Below are positions 43,851-53,102 of a DNA stretch of 64,000 nt, in pieces; position 1 is the first letter of the stretch; the number at the start of each line of letters is the position of its first letter. The notes beneath the pieces are model-generated. The model saw only the letters and a list, made by a program, of their open reading frames with translations. It ran no database searches and was not told the DNA's origin. The position numbers and the translations under genes are program-made. This DNA comes from Shewanella piezotolerans WP3 (lineage in GTDB: Bacteria; Pseudomonadota; Gammaproteobacteria; Enterobacterales; Shewanellaceae): the NCBI RefSeq assembly GCF_000014885.1, contig NC_011566.1, forward strand, positions 992,001-1,056,000, read 5' to 3'.

Positions 43851-45035
43851 TCAAGCGGCCTGTAAGTTTGCTTTTGTTGATGTGCTCTCTCGCCTATTTG
43901 CAATTACGATAAACAATAACCCAATAATAGGTACTATGATTGCTGCAAATGGGATCATACCGCCGCCCATTTTACTATCGAGTACCATCCCGCCAAGAAA
44001 TCCTCCAAAAGCATTTGCTAAATTAAATGCCGAGATATTTGCTGTTGCAGCAAGCTCTTGTCCTTCTCCGCCATGATTCATTACTCGTAATTGCATTGCT
44101 GGTACGTTAGCAAATGAAGCCACGCCGAATATGAACGCTGCGGCAATAAATAGCATTTTGTTGTCGATTGCGAAACCAACGAGCAGCAGTGAAACTATCA
44201 TTGCTACAGCCCAGAACAGAGACGCTTTTTGTAGGTTTATGTCGGAGAAGCGACCACCTAAAGTGTTACCGATAATAAGGCCTATGCCTACAGTCACTAG
44301 AATCCAAGTGACGGCATCAGCAGTAAAGCCAGTGATGTGCATCGCTATTGGTGCTAAGTATCCGTATAAGGTCATAAAGCCTGACCAAGCAAATACAGTG
44401 ATGGCTAAACTGATTAATAACATTGGGTTTTTAAACGCCATTAGCTGTGCTTTTACATCCTTGGCTTCACCATGCCCGGATGATTTAATCACGGTGATGA
44501 TGAAGAACATTGCTATTAACCCTAATGCTGCCACAGTGATGAATGTTGTGTGCCAACCAAAGTTTAACCCTATCCAAGTGCCTCCCGGAACGCCTAATAC
44601 ATTCGCCAGTGTTAATCCTGCAAACATCTGTCCTACCGCTCTACCGGCCATTTTTTCAGTAACTAAATTTGTGGCAACAACGGCACCTATACCATAGAAC
44701 GGACCTTGCACGAGTCCGGTTATGACTCGGCTGATCATTAAAATTGTATAGTTAGGCGCGATAGCGGACATGAGGTTTCCCAGAATAAACAGCAGCATTA
44801 AAGCTGAAAGAACTGCTTTCTTATTAAATCTAGCAAGGTAGATAGTGAGCACTGGGCCACCAAATACAATGGCTAAGGCATAAGCGCTAATCAGGTAACC
44901 AGCTTGCCCTTCGGTTATCGATAGTGAAGTCGCAACCTGCGGCAGAATCCCAGCAATGATGAACTCTGCTGTACCAATGGCAAATGCTGCAAGGGTTAAT
45001 ATCCAAACTTGCAACGGCATTTTTTCTTTAATCAT
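43851..45035 (-). CDS. MFS transporter, DHA1/AraJ-like
   Basis: 394 residues with about 12 hydrophobic segments. FAIGTAEFIIAGILPQVA at the N-terminus, the ISAYALAIVFGGPVL segment and RVITGLVQGPFYGIGAVVA are typical of AraJ/YdhP-type exporters. The substrate is unknown. It is downstream of an SDR gene in the same direction, 62 bp apart, so they may be co-transcribed and controlled by the broken divergent LysR gene. Confidence 0.85.
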   Translation of the reverse strand: MIKEKMPLQVWILTLAAFAIGTAEFIIAGILPQVATSLSITEGQAGYLISAYALAIVFGGPVLTIYLARFNKKAVLSALMLLFILGNLMSAIAPNYTILMISRVITGLVQGPFYGIGAVVATNLVTEKMAGRAVGQMFAGLTLANVLGVPGGTWIGLNFGWHTTFITVAALGLIAMFFIITVIKSSGHGEAKDVKAQLMAFKNPMLLISLAITVFAWSGFMTLYGYLAPIAMHITGFTADAVTWILVTVGIGLIIGNTLGGRFSDINLQKASLFWAVAMIVSLLLVGFAIDNKMLFIAAAFIFGVASFANVPAMQLRVMNHGGEGQELAATANISAFNLANAFGGFLGGMVLDSKMGGGMIPFAAIIVPIIGLLFIVIANRRESTSTKANLQAA

Positions 45036-45097
45036 AATTATCTCTCAACGTTCTAATTGGTTTAAGTCGTTCGCTTTGTGCTGCACTTTGGCTGGCA

Positions 45098-45766
45098 TTA
45101 ACTAATCAGAGCACCACCATCAACATCTACAATGGAACCAGTCATAAAGCTGTTATTGATCACAAGCGTGTAGGCCGCAGCGATATCATCTGTGGTGGCG
45201 ACTTTTCCGACGGGCAAGCTATTTTGAGCTTGTTCAAATAAAGCGGTTTGTGCTGCTTCAGTTAGTCTTTGGTAAGCTGCTGTTCGCGTTAAACCAGGGC
45301 TGATGGCATTGACTCGAGTCGGAGCCAGTTCTCGTGTAAGCACTTTAGTCACAGCTTCAAGTGCTGCATTGATGGCACTTTTAACATAAGTATTTGGGGT
45401 CACTTTGCGTGACAGTATGCCAGTTGTCAGTGTGATTGAGCCGCCCGGTTTCATATATCGGGCAGCATGCTTAGCAGCATGAATAGAGCCCCAAAATTTA
45501 ACGTCTAGTGCGGCCTTTGCATCGCTAACGCGAACGTCAACGATTTTGCCTGCTGGCGCATGGGAGCCGGCAGTAATGATTAAATGATCTAGCGCTCCAA
45601 TGGTTTCAAAATATTGCGCTACTGCCTGTTCATCAGTTATATCAAGCCCTGTTTGACGGCTTGCAGTATGCACTATGGTATCGTCGTTACTCAGTTGCGC
45701 TACGAGTTTGGCTCCAATACCTGATGTGCCACCAATAACTACGTAAACTGTTTTTTCTGTTTTCAT
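45098..45766 (-). CDS. Short-chain dehydrogenase/reductase, atypical active site
   Basis: 222 residues. The NAD(P)-binding motif GGTSGIGAK is at residue 13 and NAISPG near 165. At the active-site position the sequence is TYVKSAINAALEAV, which lacks the YxxxK pair. It belongs to the small SDRs with a degenerate active site often found next to MFS genes and LysR regulators. Catalysis may differ or be absent. Confidence 0.8.
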   Translation of the reverse strand: MKTEKTVYVVIGGTSGIGAKLVAQLSNDDTIVHTASRQTGLDITDEQAVAQYFETIGALDHLIITAGSHAPAGKIVDVRVSDAKAALDVKFWGSIHAAKHAARYMKPGGSITLTTGILSRKVTPNTYVKSAINAALEAVTKVLTRELAPTRVNAISPGLTRTAAYQRLTEAAQTALFEQAQNSLPVGKVATTDDIAAAYTLVINNSFMTGSIVDVDGGALIS

Positions 45767-45880
45767 GATATTTGCTCTGTGTAATTAGGTTATGGGGCTA
45801 GTATATTTGTTTGTTTATATTTGATAATTGAGTGAAACATGAAATGATTATTCGGATTACCTGAATAATAGGGGGAGATG

Positions 45881-46804
45881 ATGGATAAGTTTGCTGATAT
45901 GACTTTGTTCGTGAGTATTGTAAAAAAATCAAGGCTTAGCGGCAGCTGGGCGAGAGTTAGGATTATCGCCTGCAACGGTAACCGCTCGTTTACAAGCGCT
46001 AGAAGAGCGTTATGCTGTTAAGTTGCTTCACCGCAGTACCCGTCTCTGTCCTTAACTGACTCTGGTGCTATGTATCATCAGGCATGCTTAGAGATTATCG
46101 CTAATGTTAATGAAACCGAGAGTGTGCTGCAGACTGGGGTTAAAGAGGTCAAAGGTACTTTAAAAATCGCAGCTCCCAACGATATAGGAAAGCAGTACAT
46201 ATTACCGATTTTATCGGCATTTACTGCTCATTACCCAGATGTTATTCCCTACCTTTATCTTAATGATAATGTATCTAATATTGCTGAGTCGGGAATCGAT
46301 ATTGTTATTCGCTACGGTGAACTCGTTGATAGCAATTTGATTGCTCGTCGTTTGGCACCGAGTAAGCGCGTCTTGTGTGCATCACCCAAATACCTAGAGA
46401 GAAAAGGCATCCCCCTTACACCGCATGATCTTGATAAGCATGACTGCTTGGCAATGCTACGTAGTCATGAAGAGTTAAAAACTTGGCATTTTCAGGATAG
46501 TGATTCGCGTAAATCGGTAACTGTAGTTCCAAAACGTTTTTCTGACGACGGCGAAGTTATTCGTTATTGGGCGTTAGAAGGTGCCGGCATAGCACTTAAA
46601 TCTATGCTGGATGTACAAGAGGATATAAAGCAGCACCGATTAGTGACTGTGTTAAATGGATATATGAAAAACTTTAATAGCTCAACCTCTGTATCTAGTG
46701 CTGATTTGAATGTGGTGTACATGAGTCGAAAATATCAACCAAAGCGGATCCGTCTCTTTCTTGATTTTCTGATAGAGCAATTTGAGCTGCTTGAAGCAAA
46801 ATAG
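45881..46804 (+). pseudogene. LysR-family regulator, two frameshifts
   Basis: The start MDKFADMTLFVSIVK runs into a seven-A tract (45922-45928) with one extra base. The correct next frame gives the HTH (QGLAAAGRELGLSPATVTARLQALEE). A second frame change near 46041-46045 is needed to reach LTDSGAMYHQ and the intact effector domain (46070-46804). The gene is divergent from the SDR-MFS pair, its likely targets. Either a real pseudogene or two base-call errors. Confidence 0.8.
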
Positions 46805-46829
46805 CGCCATTAAGGCGCTATTTTTATGG
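46802..46829 (+). terminator. Terminator after the LysR remnant
   Basis: TAGCGCC/GGCGCTA stem followed by TTTTTAT. Confidence 0.8.
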
Positions 46830-46844
46830 CATAACACCCTGAAG

Positions 46845-48653
46845 CTAGAGCTTTAAAAATATCTCTCTTTCTTGCTGACATTTTGCAAGTTTTGCCTGCA
46901 GGGGGGCTAAGGCTTCCGCTTGGTTCTTTTTAGTGTGCTTACTAAAGCTTCTGCTCAGCAGTAGTACAAATATAAAGAAGACTGTAAACAAGGCCATTGG
47001 TAAAAGATTGGCTGCAATCCCTACATTGCTAATTGCCCCAAGCATGCTTCGCACTATGTTATGGGGAATGAATTGGGCGGAAAAGTTCACTATTTCATCA
47101 AAGTAAACGCTGCAACCAATTGCTAGAGCAAGCATCATTAGTACAAAGGTCTGGCTTTTCGCAGACACCCGACTCCATTGGCTGACAGACTCAGGTTGTA
47201 TGAGGTTATCTTTACTGATGTTGTAGTAAAACTCATCATAATCTAGCTGCTCAGTTTTACCCTCAAGTCGGCTGCTTCCTAGTAAGATCCAATCGCCCAC
47301 ATCTGCAGTGGCCAGCAGTGATCTTGCGGCTTTGTAGGTTTGTACTTTGCCTTCGGGCGTTTCAACCGTAAGCTCACCATACAAATTAGAGTTTCTCTGC
47401 CTATGGCTCGATGTTTCTGTTCTGTACTCAGAGCGCACCGTTGAGCCATAGCGATCGTTATAGTCAGTACGGGTGGTACTCGTGTAAGTATTAGTCTTAT
47501 CACTCACACTGGTTTCGACCTCTTTATCCGTCACTCGCACGATAGAGGATGAGGTGGCAATAGTGCATGGGTAATTTTTGGCAAAAATATGTTTATTCTC
47601 AAATGAATGGCTGTCATAACCCATGAACGAAGCACATACTTGTAGGATCTTATCGCGACGAGTCATACGTTTGTTGCTGGCCTGAGTGATAGGCGTAACG
47701 TTGCCTTTATTAGCTGCAAGGGCGTGAGATTGCGATGATGTTTGCTCATTGCCTGTTAAAGTATCAGCGTCAGTAATCAAGCTAGGCTGTGCGACCTCGG
47801 TAATATTTTGAGGCTGGCCACAGCAGTGACAATAGTGATAACTGCTGTTGATGAGATGTTCGCAATTGATGCAGTAAACATCGTCATTGTTAGCGTTACG
47901 GCCACGTTTGTCATAACCCATTTGGCTATCAGATACACCTAAAATACGTTTCATGGTGCGTTTTATTTCAAGTAATCTCGCACTTTCAGTTTCAAACTGG
48001 TTGGTTTTGCTATTAATTCTAAATACAGAGCCTATGACGGTAATTGCCGCCGTTATAAAACCAGCAATTTCAAGGGTGTAAAACTCAGCAAAGAATCCGG
48101 GCAGTGATATCAGTGCCGCGAAGAAAAGTGTACTAATAAAAGTCCCAAATTTTGAAAAGTCTTCCACTTCATAGGCAGGGGTAAGAATCGACTCTTGCCC
48201 TGAGTTGCGATGGAAAACAACCCCTGTGGCTGCTTCATTGTGAGTGACTATTTTGCGGTCATTTTTGTCTGCCAGTTGATAATTTAAGTAATAGCCAGTG
48301 GGTTCCAAAAAGGTGATGATATCGCCCTTAGAAACACTATCAAGCGAGCTATCTTCAGAGCTAACGCTAATGGTTTTTTCTTGGCCTTGTTCATTATTGA
48401 GGGTCAAAAACCAATAAGAGTAGTACAAGGTTTGGCTGTCTTTACCACCACTGCGATGGACACGCTTGTAGTGATGAGTTTTTTCTACCCAACCTGTATA
48501 TATACTCGCCTCTGGGCAGTAGGTTTTCAATTCATCTAGTATGTCGGGGATGTATTGGGCTACAGGGGTGATAGTGAGCTGGTTGTCAATTTTGTCGCCG
48601 CAATCTGGGCAGAAGTTATCGTTGATAAAAAGCGGGCTAGTACAGTGCTGCAT
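46845..48653 (-). CDS. Membrane protein with two zinc ribbons, unknown function
   Basis: I start it at the ATG at 48653 (MQHCTSPLF), so that CxxP...CPDC forms the first zinc ribbon; the frame extends 23 codons further upstream. The product is 602 residues. A second CINC...CHCCGQ ribbon lies near residue 260. Hydrophobic pairs occur near 175-215 and at the C-terminal 480-575. Between them is a polar region rich in Ser/Thr/Asn. Ribbon-plus-membrane proteins of this kind lack a known role. Confidence 0.65.
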   Translation of the reverse strand: MQHCTSPLFINDNFCPDCGDKIDNQLTITPVAQYIPDILDELKTYCPEASIYTGWVEKTHHYKRVHRSGGKDSQTLYYSYWFLTLNNEQGQEKTISVSSEDSSLDSVSKGDIITFLEPTGYYLNYQLADKNDRKIVTHNEAATGVVFHRNSGQESILTPAYEVEDFSKFGTFISTLFFAALISLPGFFAEFYTLEIAGFITAAITVIGSVFRINSKTNQFETESARLLEIKRTMKRILGVSDSQMGYDKRGRNANNDDVYCINCEHLINSSYHYCHCCGQPQNITEVAQPSLITDADTLTGNEQTSSQSHALAANKGNVTPITQASNKRMTRRDKILQVCASFMGYDSHSFENKHIFAKNYPCTIATSSSIVRVTDKEVETSVSDKTNTYTSTTRTDYNDRYGSTVRSEYRTETSSHRQRNSNLYGELTVETPEGKVQTYKAARSLLATADVGDWILLGSSRLEGKTEQLDYDEFYYNISKDNLIQPESVSQWSRVSAKSQTFVLMMLALAIGCSVYFDEIVNFSAQFIPHNIVRSMLGAISNVGIAANLLPMALFTVFFIFVLLLSRSFSKHTKKNQAEALAPLQAKLAKCQQEREIFLKL

Positions 48654-49006
48654 CAATAATCCTTTATATACTGTTTGTTCTATGAGGCTGTAGTTATAGA
48701 TGGCCTCAAAAATGATATGCAAGAGTCTTAATTGCTCTCCTATCCATAATATCCATTATTGTTTTTGCTATATAAATGTCAATAAAATTAATGGCCTTTG
48801 TTGTTGGTTGGCTATTTTTGTTTCTGTGCTGTGACAGGAGTCGAATTCGTTATTATTGCCCCGTAATATGGTTGAGGTACCTGCTCAAAGGGTAAGACAA
48901 AGTTATTCACGCTGTTGGTAATTACCTGCTTCGTGTTTGACTTGGTATATGTGCTGTTTTATCGTTAAAAAAAACAAAACTATAATTAATTATCAAGGAC
49001 TTTTGA

Positions 49007-49390
49007 ATGACCACTCTACTTATCTGCTTAATGATTGCCATGCTACTTCCCTATATGGCGAAAGGGCCCGTTGCTGTAGCGATGGCAAAGCTTGGCGGTT
49101 ACGACAACAGTCACCCGCGTGAGCAACAGTCGAAACTCACAGGGTTTGGAGCTCGAGCGGTTGCAGGTCATCAGAATGCGTTCGAATCACTGCTTATATT
49201 TGGTCTCGCCGTGTTGGTGGTTATTGCGGCTGGTAAGGTTAATATGGTTGCTGAAGTCGCCGCTATTGTGCATGTGATTGCGCGAATGGCCTATCAGGTA
49301 CTTTATCTGAAAGATAAAGGAACATTACGGAGCTTATCTTGGTTTGTTGCCATCATTGCAAGCTTTACCGTGTTTTGCCAAGCGTTTTAA
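49007..49390 (+). CDS. MAPEG-family membrane protein
   Basis: 127 residues with four hydrophobic segments. NSHPREQQSKLTGFGARAVAGHQNAFE is the conserved cytoplasmic segment of the bacterial MAPEG (eicosanoid/glutathione metabolism) family, including its Arg and His/Asn residues. Length is normal. The biochemical role in bacteria is mostly unknown. Confidence 0.8.
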   Translation: MTTLLICLMIAMLLPYMAKGPVAVAMAKLGGYDNSHPREQQSKLTGFGARAVAGHQNAFESLLIFGLAVLVVIAAGKVNMVAEVAAIVHVIARMAYQVLYLKDKGTLRSLSWFVAIIASFTVFCQAF

Positions 49391-49556
49391 CAGAGAGACT
49401 TTTAGCACTAAGATACTGAGACACTCGGTGCTTTAGGCCGAAGAATAGCTTTTGCCCTGGCCGACTCTTGGCTCAGTATTTTAGAGCTACTGTATTCCGG
49501 AAGTAGGTTTATACTTAGCGCTTATTCCTAACATAAGCGCGTAGAGATGTCTTAGG

Positions 49557-51710
49557 CTAGACCGCAGATGAAAGCTGAAGTTGCACAGAGTTACTCAAAG
49601 CTGCATCCTTAGATATTTCAGTTATTTCACCATCTTTTAAGAGTAATACTCGATCTGACCTCATAATTGTTTGCGGACGATGAGCAATACATACTTTTGT
49701 TAAGCTAAGCTTTTCCATTTCATTAAGGACTGTGACTTCATTTTTGTTATCTAGATTTGCAGTTGCTTCATCTGTAAATAGTATTTTAGGTTCTTGATAT
49801 AGAGCCCTTGCTAGTAATATTCTTTGCTTTTGTCCACCAGATAGAGTTGAACCTAAATCTCCGATGATTGTATTGTACTGCATTGGCATTTTCATTATCT
49901 CATCATGGATGTTACTTTGAATCGCCGCTTGTTGGACTTTTTCAAAGTCTGCCCATGGATCTTGAAAAGAGATATTGTCGACAATAGAAGCACTGATTAA
50001 TTGATCTTCTTGCATGACAATACCAAACTGTTTTCGGTACCAGTTGATTTCTAATTCGTCTACTTTTTCATTATCAAGTAAAACTGTGCCTGAATTTGGT
50101 TTATATAAACCAAGTATGACTTTTAGTAACGTGGTTTTTCCTGAACCTGAGCTTCCAACAATAGATATAAACTCTCCTTCATTTATAGTCATATTTAGCC
50201 CCCTGAAAACCAAATCATCTTCGATAGCATAAGAATAATAAATATTTCTTAATTCTATTTTACCCTTGGTATTGGCTAAAATTCTATTTCCTTTTGATTC
50301 TTCAGGTTTCGATAGGACAATATCTGCCAAGCGCTCTAGGTGGACTGAGAAATACTTGAGGTCAATGAGACTTCTGGTTAATGATGATGCTTTAATAGAG
50401 AACTGGCCTTTATACATGAAAAAAGCAAATAAAGTGCCTAATGATAGCGTACCAGCCATAACTAGGTGGGTACCATAGTAAACACTGAGAGATATATCTA
50501 GTCCGAATATTAATATCTCCATGCTCTTTTGAAAGTTTAAATATGAGGTTAGGCTCATTTCTGTCATCATTAACTTAGAGTACCTTCCTAACCAAATGTT
50601 AAGCCTGTCTTCTTCTTTAGAAAATATTTTTATAGGTGATATGCTTCTTAAAGTTTCTATAACTAGGCTAGTTTCATGTGCCCTGGCTTTAATATTTTCC
50701 TTCATTTTTCTTTCCGTATTATCGGCTGCTATAAGTCGGAATATAAAATAAACAAAAAAGCTAGCTAAAGTTATAATACCTAAAATTGGCGAAATAAAGA
50801 AAATTGCAATCGACATACCGATCGATATTGAACCATTTAGAATAATATTAACTACATTTCCTGTGAGTAGATTTCTAACATGTTCAGTTGATTGATATCG
50901 CTCAATTAGTTCACCAGTATTTCTTTTTTCAAAAAATGAAAGAGGTAAGCTGAGCATGTGAGAAAATAGTTTCCTAACAAAATTTTTGTTAAAAATAACA
51001 CCAAACTGAGCGGTTATGTAATCACGGATAAAGTTTAGCATGACATTAAAAATCAATATCAATAAGAAAACTGCAGTGATCACTAGTATAAAGTTTTCAT
51101 CGAAGCGCTCTACACCGTAGTCTATTGAGTACTTTATGAATAGTGGGCTAGAAAGTGCTATTAGCTCAATAATAAAAGTTAACCATATAGTGTTGATAAG
51201 AAGAGAGCGTACACCAATAGTATTTTTAACTATCCACTTTATGCCTAGAGAGTTTCCTTCAGAATCTAAAGTGAAATGTTCTTCGGGCGTGATCTCTAAT
51301 GCAATGCCTGTAAAGTGTTTCTCCATCTCCTCTTTGCATAATTTTAAGGGGCCTAGATCTGGGTCGTGGATGAAGAAACTACCTCTTTTTACACTTTTAA
51401 GGACAACAAAGTGATTAAAGTCCCAATGTAATATGGTTGGCGTTTTAAGCGATTTTAAGTTAGCAACACCACACTTTATTGGCCTAGTGATTAAGTCATA
51501 TCGATTGGCTATTGTGACGATCTGTTTTAGCGTTATCCCCTTTAATGAGACTGGGTGGTTATCTTGAATTGAGGTAATCGTTACTTTTTTATTGTAGTAA
51601 CCCATAACCATAGCTAGACAAGCTAGACCGCACGTCGCTGTTTCAGTTTGGTAGGTCATAGGGAGTTTCTTTCTGACAAAAAAACTCAGCAGAAAGTTAA
51701 ATAATCTCAT
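49557..51710 (-). CDS. Peptidase-containing ABC transporter (C39) of the RiPP cluster
   Basis: 717 residues. The N-terminal C39 peptidase has catalytic Cys in ETATCGLACLAMV (about residue 27), His in HWDFNHFVVL (about 100) and Asp in HDPDLG. Six membrane segments (about 170-450) and an ATPase domain follow, with GSSGSGKTT, LSGGQKQR and ILFTDEATANLD. Such exporters cleave leader peptides after double-glycine-type sites and export the core. The precursor at 54399 has a suitable ISGAG site. The gene overlaps the HlyD-like gene by 14 bp. Confidence 0.92.
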   Translation of the reverse strand: MRLFNFLLSFFVRKKLPMTYQTETATCGLACLAMVMGYYNKKVTITSIQDNHPVSLKGITLKQIVTIANRYDLITRPIKCGVANLKSLKTPTILHWDFNHFVVLKSVKRGSFFIHDPDLGPLKLCKEEMEKHFTGIALEITPEEHFTLDSEGNSLGIKWIVKNTIGVRSLLINTIWLTFIIELIALSSPLFIKYSIDYGVERFDENFILVITAVFLLILIFNVMLNFIRDYITAQFGVIFNKNFVRKLFSHMLSLPLSFFEKRNTGELIERYQSTEHVRNLLTGNVVNIILNGSISIGMSIAIFFISPILGIITLASFFVYFIFRLIAADNTERKMKENIKARAHETSLVIETLRSISPIKIFSKEEDRLNIWLGRYSKLMMTEMSLTSYLNFQKSMEILIFGLDISLSVYYGTHLVMAGTLSLGTLFAFFMYKGQFSIKASSLTRSLIDLKYFSVHLERLADIVLSKPEESKGNRILANTKGKIELRNIYYSYAIEDDLVFRGLNMTINEGEFISIVGSSGSGKTTLLKVILGLYKPNSGTVLLDNEKVDELEINWYRKQFGIVMQEDQLISASIVDNISFQDPWADFEKVQQAAIQSNIHDEIMKMPMQYNTIIGDLGSTLSGGQKQRILLARALYQEPKILFTDEATANLDNKNEVTVLNEMEKLSLTKVCIAHRPQTIMRSDRVLLLKDGEITEISKDAALSNSVQLQLSSAV

Positions 51711-52116
51711 CTATAAACCTCGTTTCATAAAGTACTTCAATAATATATTTGTCTATATTATAATTTCCTATGCTTGGTACTCTATAGCACCTTTTCCCCT
51801 TAGATTTTGTTTCACAGTCTACCTCGTTAGTTATAACGATATTATTGATCCGTAGTACATGATTACTTATTTTATTTTTCACATGAGATAACTCAAGTTG
51901 TACAGTGTTACTTGTGACTTTTATATATTTTTGATCTAAGTTCGAGATGACTTTCATTTGTAAAACTAAAGCGAATATAATAGACAGAGAAATAATTGGA
52001 AGTAAATAAACTATGTAGCTGGGTATTGACCGTAAGGTGTACGGATCACTCAGTAACCTATGCTTATAGTGTTCCGTTGCTTCCTTTAAGAACATATCAG
52101 ACGTATTCATCTTCAT
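51697..52116 (-). CDS. Short HlyD-like membrane protein of the RiPP cluster
   Basis: 139 residues. The N-terminal MFLKEATEHYKHRLLSDPYT and single membrane helix (SYIVYLLPIISLSIIFALVLQM, about 32-53) look like the start of bacteriocin-type HlyD adaptors, but the coiled coil and second lipoyl part are missing. The short C-terminal domain may still contact the exporter. It overlaps both neighbours, so translation is coupled. Either a minimal adaptor or a truncated one. Confidence 0.6.
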   Translation of the reverse strand: MKMNTSDMFLKEATEHYKHRLLSDPYTLRSIPSYIVYLLPIISLSIIFALVLQMKVISNLDQKYIKVTSNTVQLELSHVKNKISNHVLRINNIVITNEVDCETKSKGKRCYRVPSIGNYNIDKYIIEVLYETRFIDEII

Positions 52117-53080
52117 TTATCCTGTTTACAGCTTCGTATAAAGGAGTAAAAATACTCAAACCAAGATCCGTCAAGTACTCTTTGTTTGCAAGAATACCCT
52201 CTTCTAATTCAAGCACGTAGTTTAATGCTTTTGTGTTCCTATCTTTGATTTCTTCATTAAAGCCGGCTCTTTTCAAGCTGTCGTATGCTATAAGTACATT
52301 CGCAAAAGCATGGTAGCCCGTTAGCAAGAAGAAGAGTGGGCGTTCTTTATCTTTTAATGGTGAGTATACTTCCGGAGCACCTTTAATAACCATGTCACCA
52401 AGACTAAATGCCAAGTTAAAGTATTGATGTGAGCACTCATGAATTAGCATTTCTGTGATTTCAAATCTGTTGGAAGGAAAAGCAATTTCAACCGCACCAT
52501 ATCGGTAACGAATAGAGCCACTAACAAGTGTATCGGGATTTGGCCTTTTAACTGGAATTATTTCATTTAATACGTCGTGTATCCAAGAGTAATAATCGTT
52601 AGTGTGGGTTTCCATCATTGATAAAGCAAGAGCTAATTCTTTGTAATCATTATCACTTAGTTCAGTATCTTGGTGAATATTATCAGCCCAGACTTCCCAG
52701 GTTTCTTTATTCAAACGCCCGAAAATAATTTCTTTCGAAGCCAGCTTTATGTAGTTATGGTTATTTTTTGAAGCGTAGCAATCTGGAATATTCAAAAAGT
52801 CATTGCATATTTTAAGTGTTTGCTTTTTACTAAATTCACTTCCGTTGAAACAGAGCATTTGTCTGCCACATTCCTTATTCCAGTATGTGGCATTAATTTT
52901 TCCAGATTCAATGCTCTCAATTCGTTCTAGTATTTCTTGGTTAGCTTCACCGAATAACTTTTCGTGAAGCATATTAATTCTATTCCCAATTGCGATAAAT
53001 TGCGAGGCAGAAATTAATTCTACTAATTCCACTCTGTGGGGGTCTTCAAGTGGAGAAGAGAACGCATGTAACTCGGCCAT
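52097..53080 (-). CDS. HExxH-motif peptide-modification protein
   Basis: 327 residues. LIHECSHQYFNLAF (about residue 217) gives the HExxH motif, and the following KGAPEVYSPLKDKERPLFFLLTGYHAFANVLIAY is like the conserved region of HExxH proteins encoded beside FxsB-type radical SAM maturases. Members of this group include alpha-ketoglutarate-dependent peptide beta-hydroxylases rather than proteases. It probably acts on the His/Ser-rich core peptide after the radical SAM enzyme. Encoded 22 bp after the maturase gene. Confidence 0.75.
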   Translation of the reverse strand: MAELHAFSSPLEDPHRVELVELISASQFIAIGNRINMLHEKLFGEANQEILERIESIESGKINATYWNKECGRQMLCFNGSEFSKKQTLKICNDFLNIPDCYASKNNHNYIKLASKEIIFGRLNKETWEVWADNIHQDTELSDNDYKELALALSMMETHTNDYYSWIHDVLNEIIPVKRPNPDTLVSGSIRYRYGAVEIAFPSNRFEITEMLIHECSHQYFNLAFSLGDMVIKGAPEVYSPLKDKERPLFFLLTGYHAFANVLIAYDSLKRAGFNEEIKDRNTKALNYVLELEEGILANKEYLTDLGLSIFTPLYEAVNRINEDEYV

Positions 53081-53102
53081 AATTAACCCTTGTTATTTAC
53101 TA

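Noticed and set aside
44131..44697. 188-codon plus-strand frame inside the MFS gene
   Set aside because: It is the complement of a hydrophobic membrane protein gene. The minus-strand MFS protein has clear family motifs.
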